Below, in pieces: positions 63,975 to 64,000 of a stretch of 64,000 bases of DNA. The stretch spans positions 101,587 through 165,586 of the forward strand of contig NZ_JPHF01000008.1 in the NCBI RefSeq assembly GCF_000814325.1, read 5' to 3'. The notes under the pieces were generated by a model. The model ran no database searches. It was not told the origin of the DNA and saw nothing but the letters and a program-made list of their open reading frames with translations. This DNA is from Flavihumibacter sp. ZG627 (GTDB taxonomy: Bacteria > Bacteroidota > Bacteroidia > Chitinophagales > Chitinophagaceae). A program made the translations under genes and the position numbers. The stretch's first letter is position 1, and each line of letters opens with the position of its first letter.

Positions 63975-64000
63975 GACCCATGACTCGTCCTGAAAAAACC

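Larger units (their letters stand above)
63098..64000. other. Repeat-rich non-coding tail of the window
   Basis: This 903-base stretch shows no supported gene. It holds direct repeats of about 21 bp (63122-63193) and an inverted copy (63431-63440). Two 11-bp tandem arrays lie at 63335-63378 and 63654-63708. A palindrome AGTGGAA-A-TTCCACT lies at 63810-63824. Two 24-base units lie at 63927-63974 and may open a mobile element that continues past the edge. Confidence 0.6.

Overview
The window reads as chromosomal DNA of a member of the Bacteroidota, most likely a Chitinophagaceae-type soil or water bacterium. Signs are two SusC/SusD pairs, LytS/LytTR signalling, a membrane regulator with Reg_prop, Y_Y_Y and LuxR domains, many lipoproteins, the near absence of Shine-Dalgarno sequences, and -7 promoter boxes of the form TAnnTTTG. 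No rRNA, tRNA, CRISPR array or complete mobile element was found. The family-level placement is inference.

Layout. Positions 1-7938 hold housekeeping genes: a YugP-type metallopeptidase (cut by the window edge), radA, comF, a beta-helix lipoprotein, a glutathione peroxidase, holB and ricT. Positions 7945-11093 hold an M20 amidohydrolase, an alpha/beta hydrolase and an AIM24-type protein. Positions 11125-18056 (minus strand) form an RND efflux operon in the order tetR, tolC-like, adaptor, pump, with a candidate TetR operator upstream. Positions 18250-23279 hold DUF502, a phospholipase C-like protein, serC, DUF1015 and a TPR protein. A repeat-rich spacer then leads to yceI and an acyl-CoA synthetase.

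Positions 26324-30171 hold a copper module: an HMA chaperone, an AraC regulator with an N-terminal CxxC metal-binding domain, CopA and a PepSY membrane protein. Upstream of it lie a TonB-type outer-membrane receptor and a LytS/LytR pair. Then follow cvfB-like, DUF389, a pseudouridine synthase, an acidic small protein, a broken NmrA gene, a cytochrome c lipoprotein, purU, an aldo/keto reductase and DUF202.

Positions 41654-53423 form a beta-glucan utilisation locus. It has a divergent transmembrane LuxR-type regulator, SusC, SusD, two PKD/surface-binding lipoproteins and a GH16 endo-beta-glucanase. The model is that surface lipoproteins and SusD bind the glucan, GH16 cuts it, SusC imports the oligosaccharides, and the regulator senses them in the periplasm. 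After DUF1801, a RibD-like reductase, a phosphotriesterase-like lactonase and an NTF2-like lipoprotein comes a second SusC/SusD pair without an enzyme, then a pirin.

The last 0.9 kb is non-coding and packed with short repeats: direct repeats of about 21 and 24 bp resembling IS21-family ends, and two 11-bp tandem arrays with a shared skeleton. The most unusual signals in the window are non-coding: several 11-bp-period arrays, a dispersed RGTAAG heptad repeat placed at stop codons, a run of leaderless promoters, and paired candidate operators.
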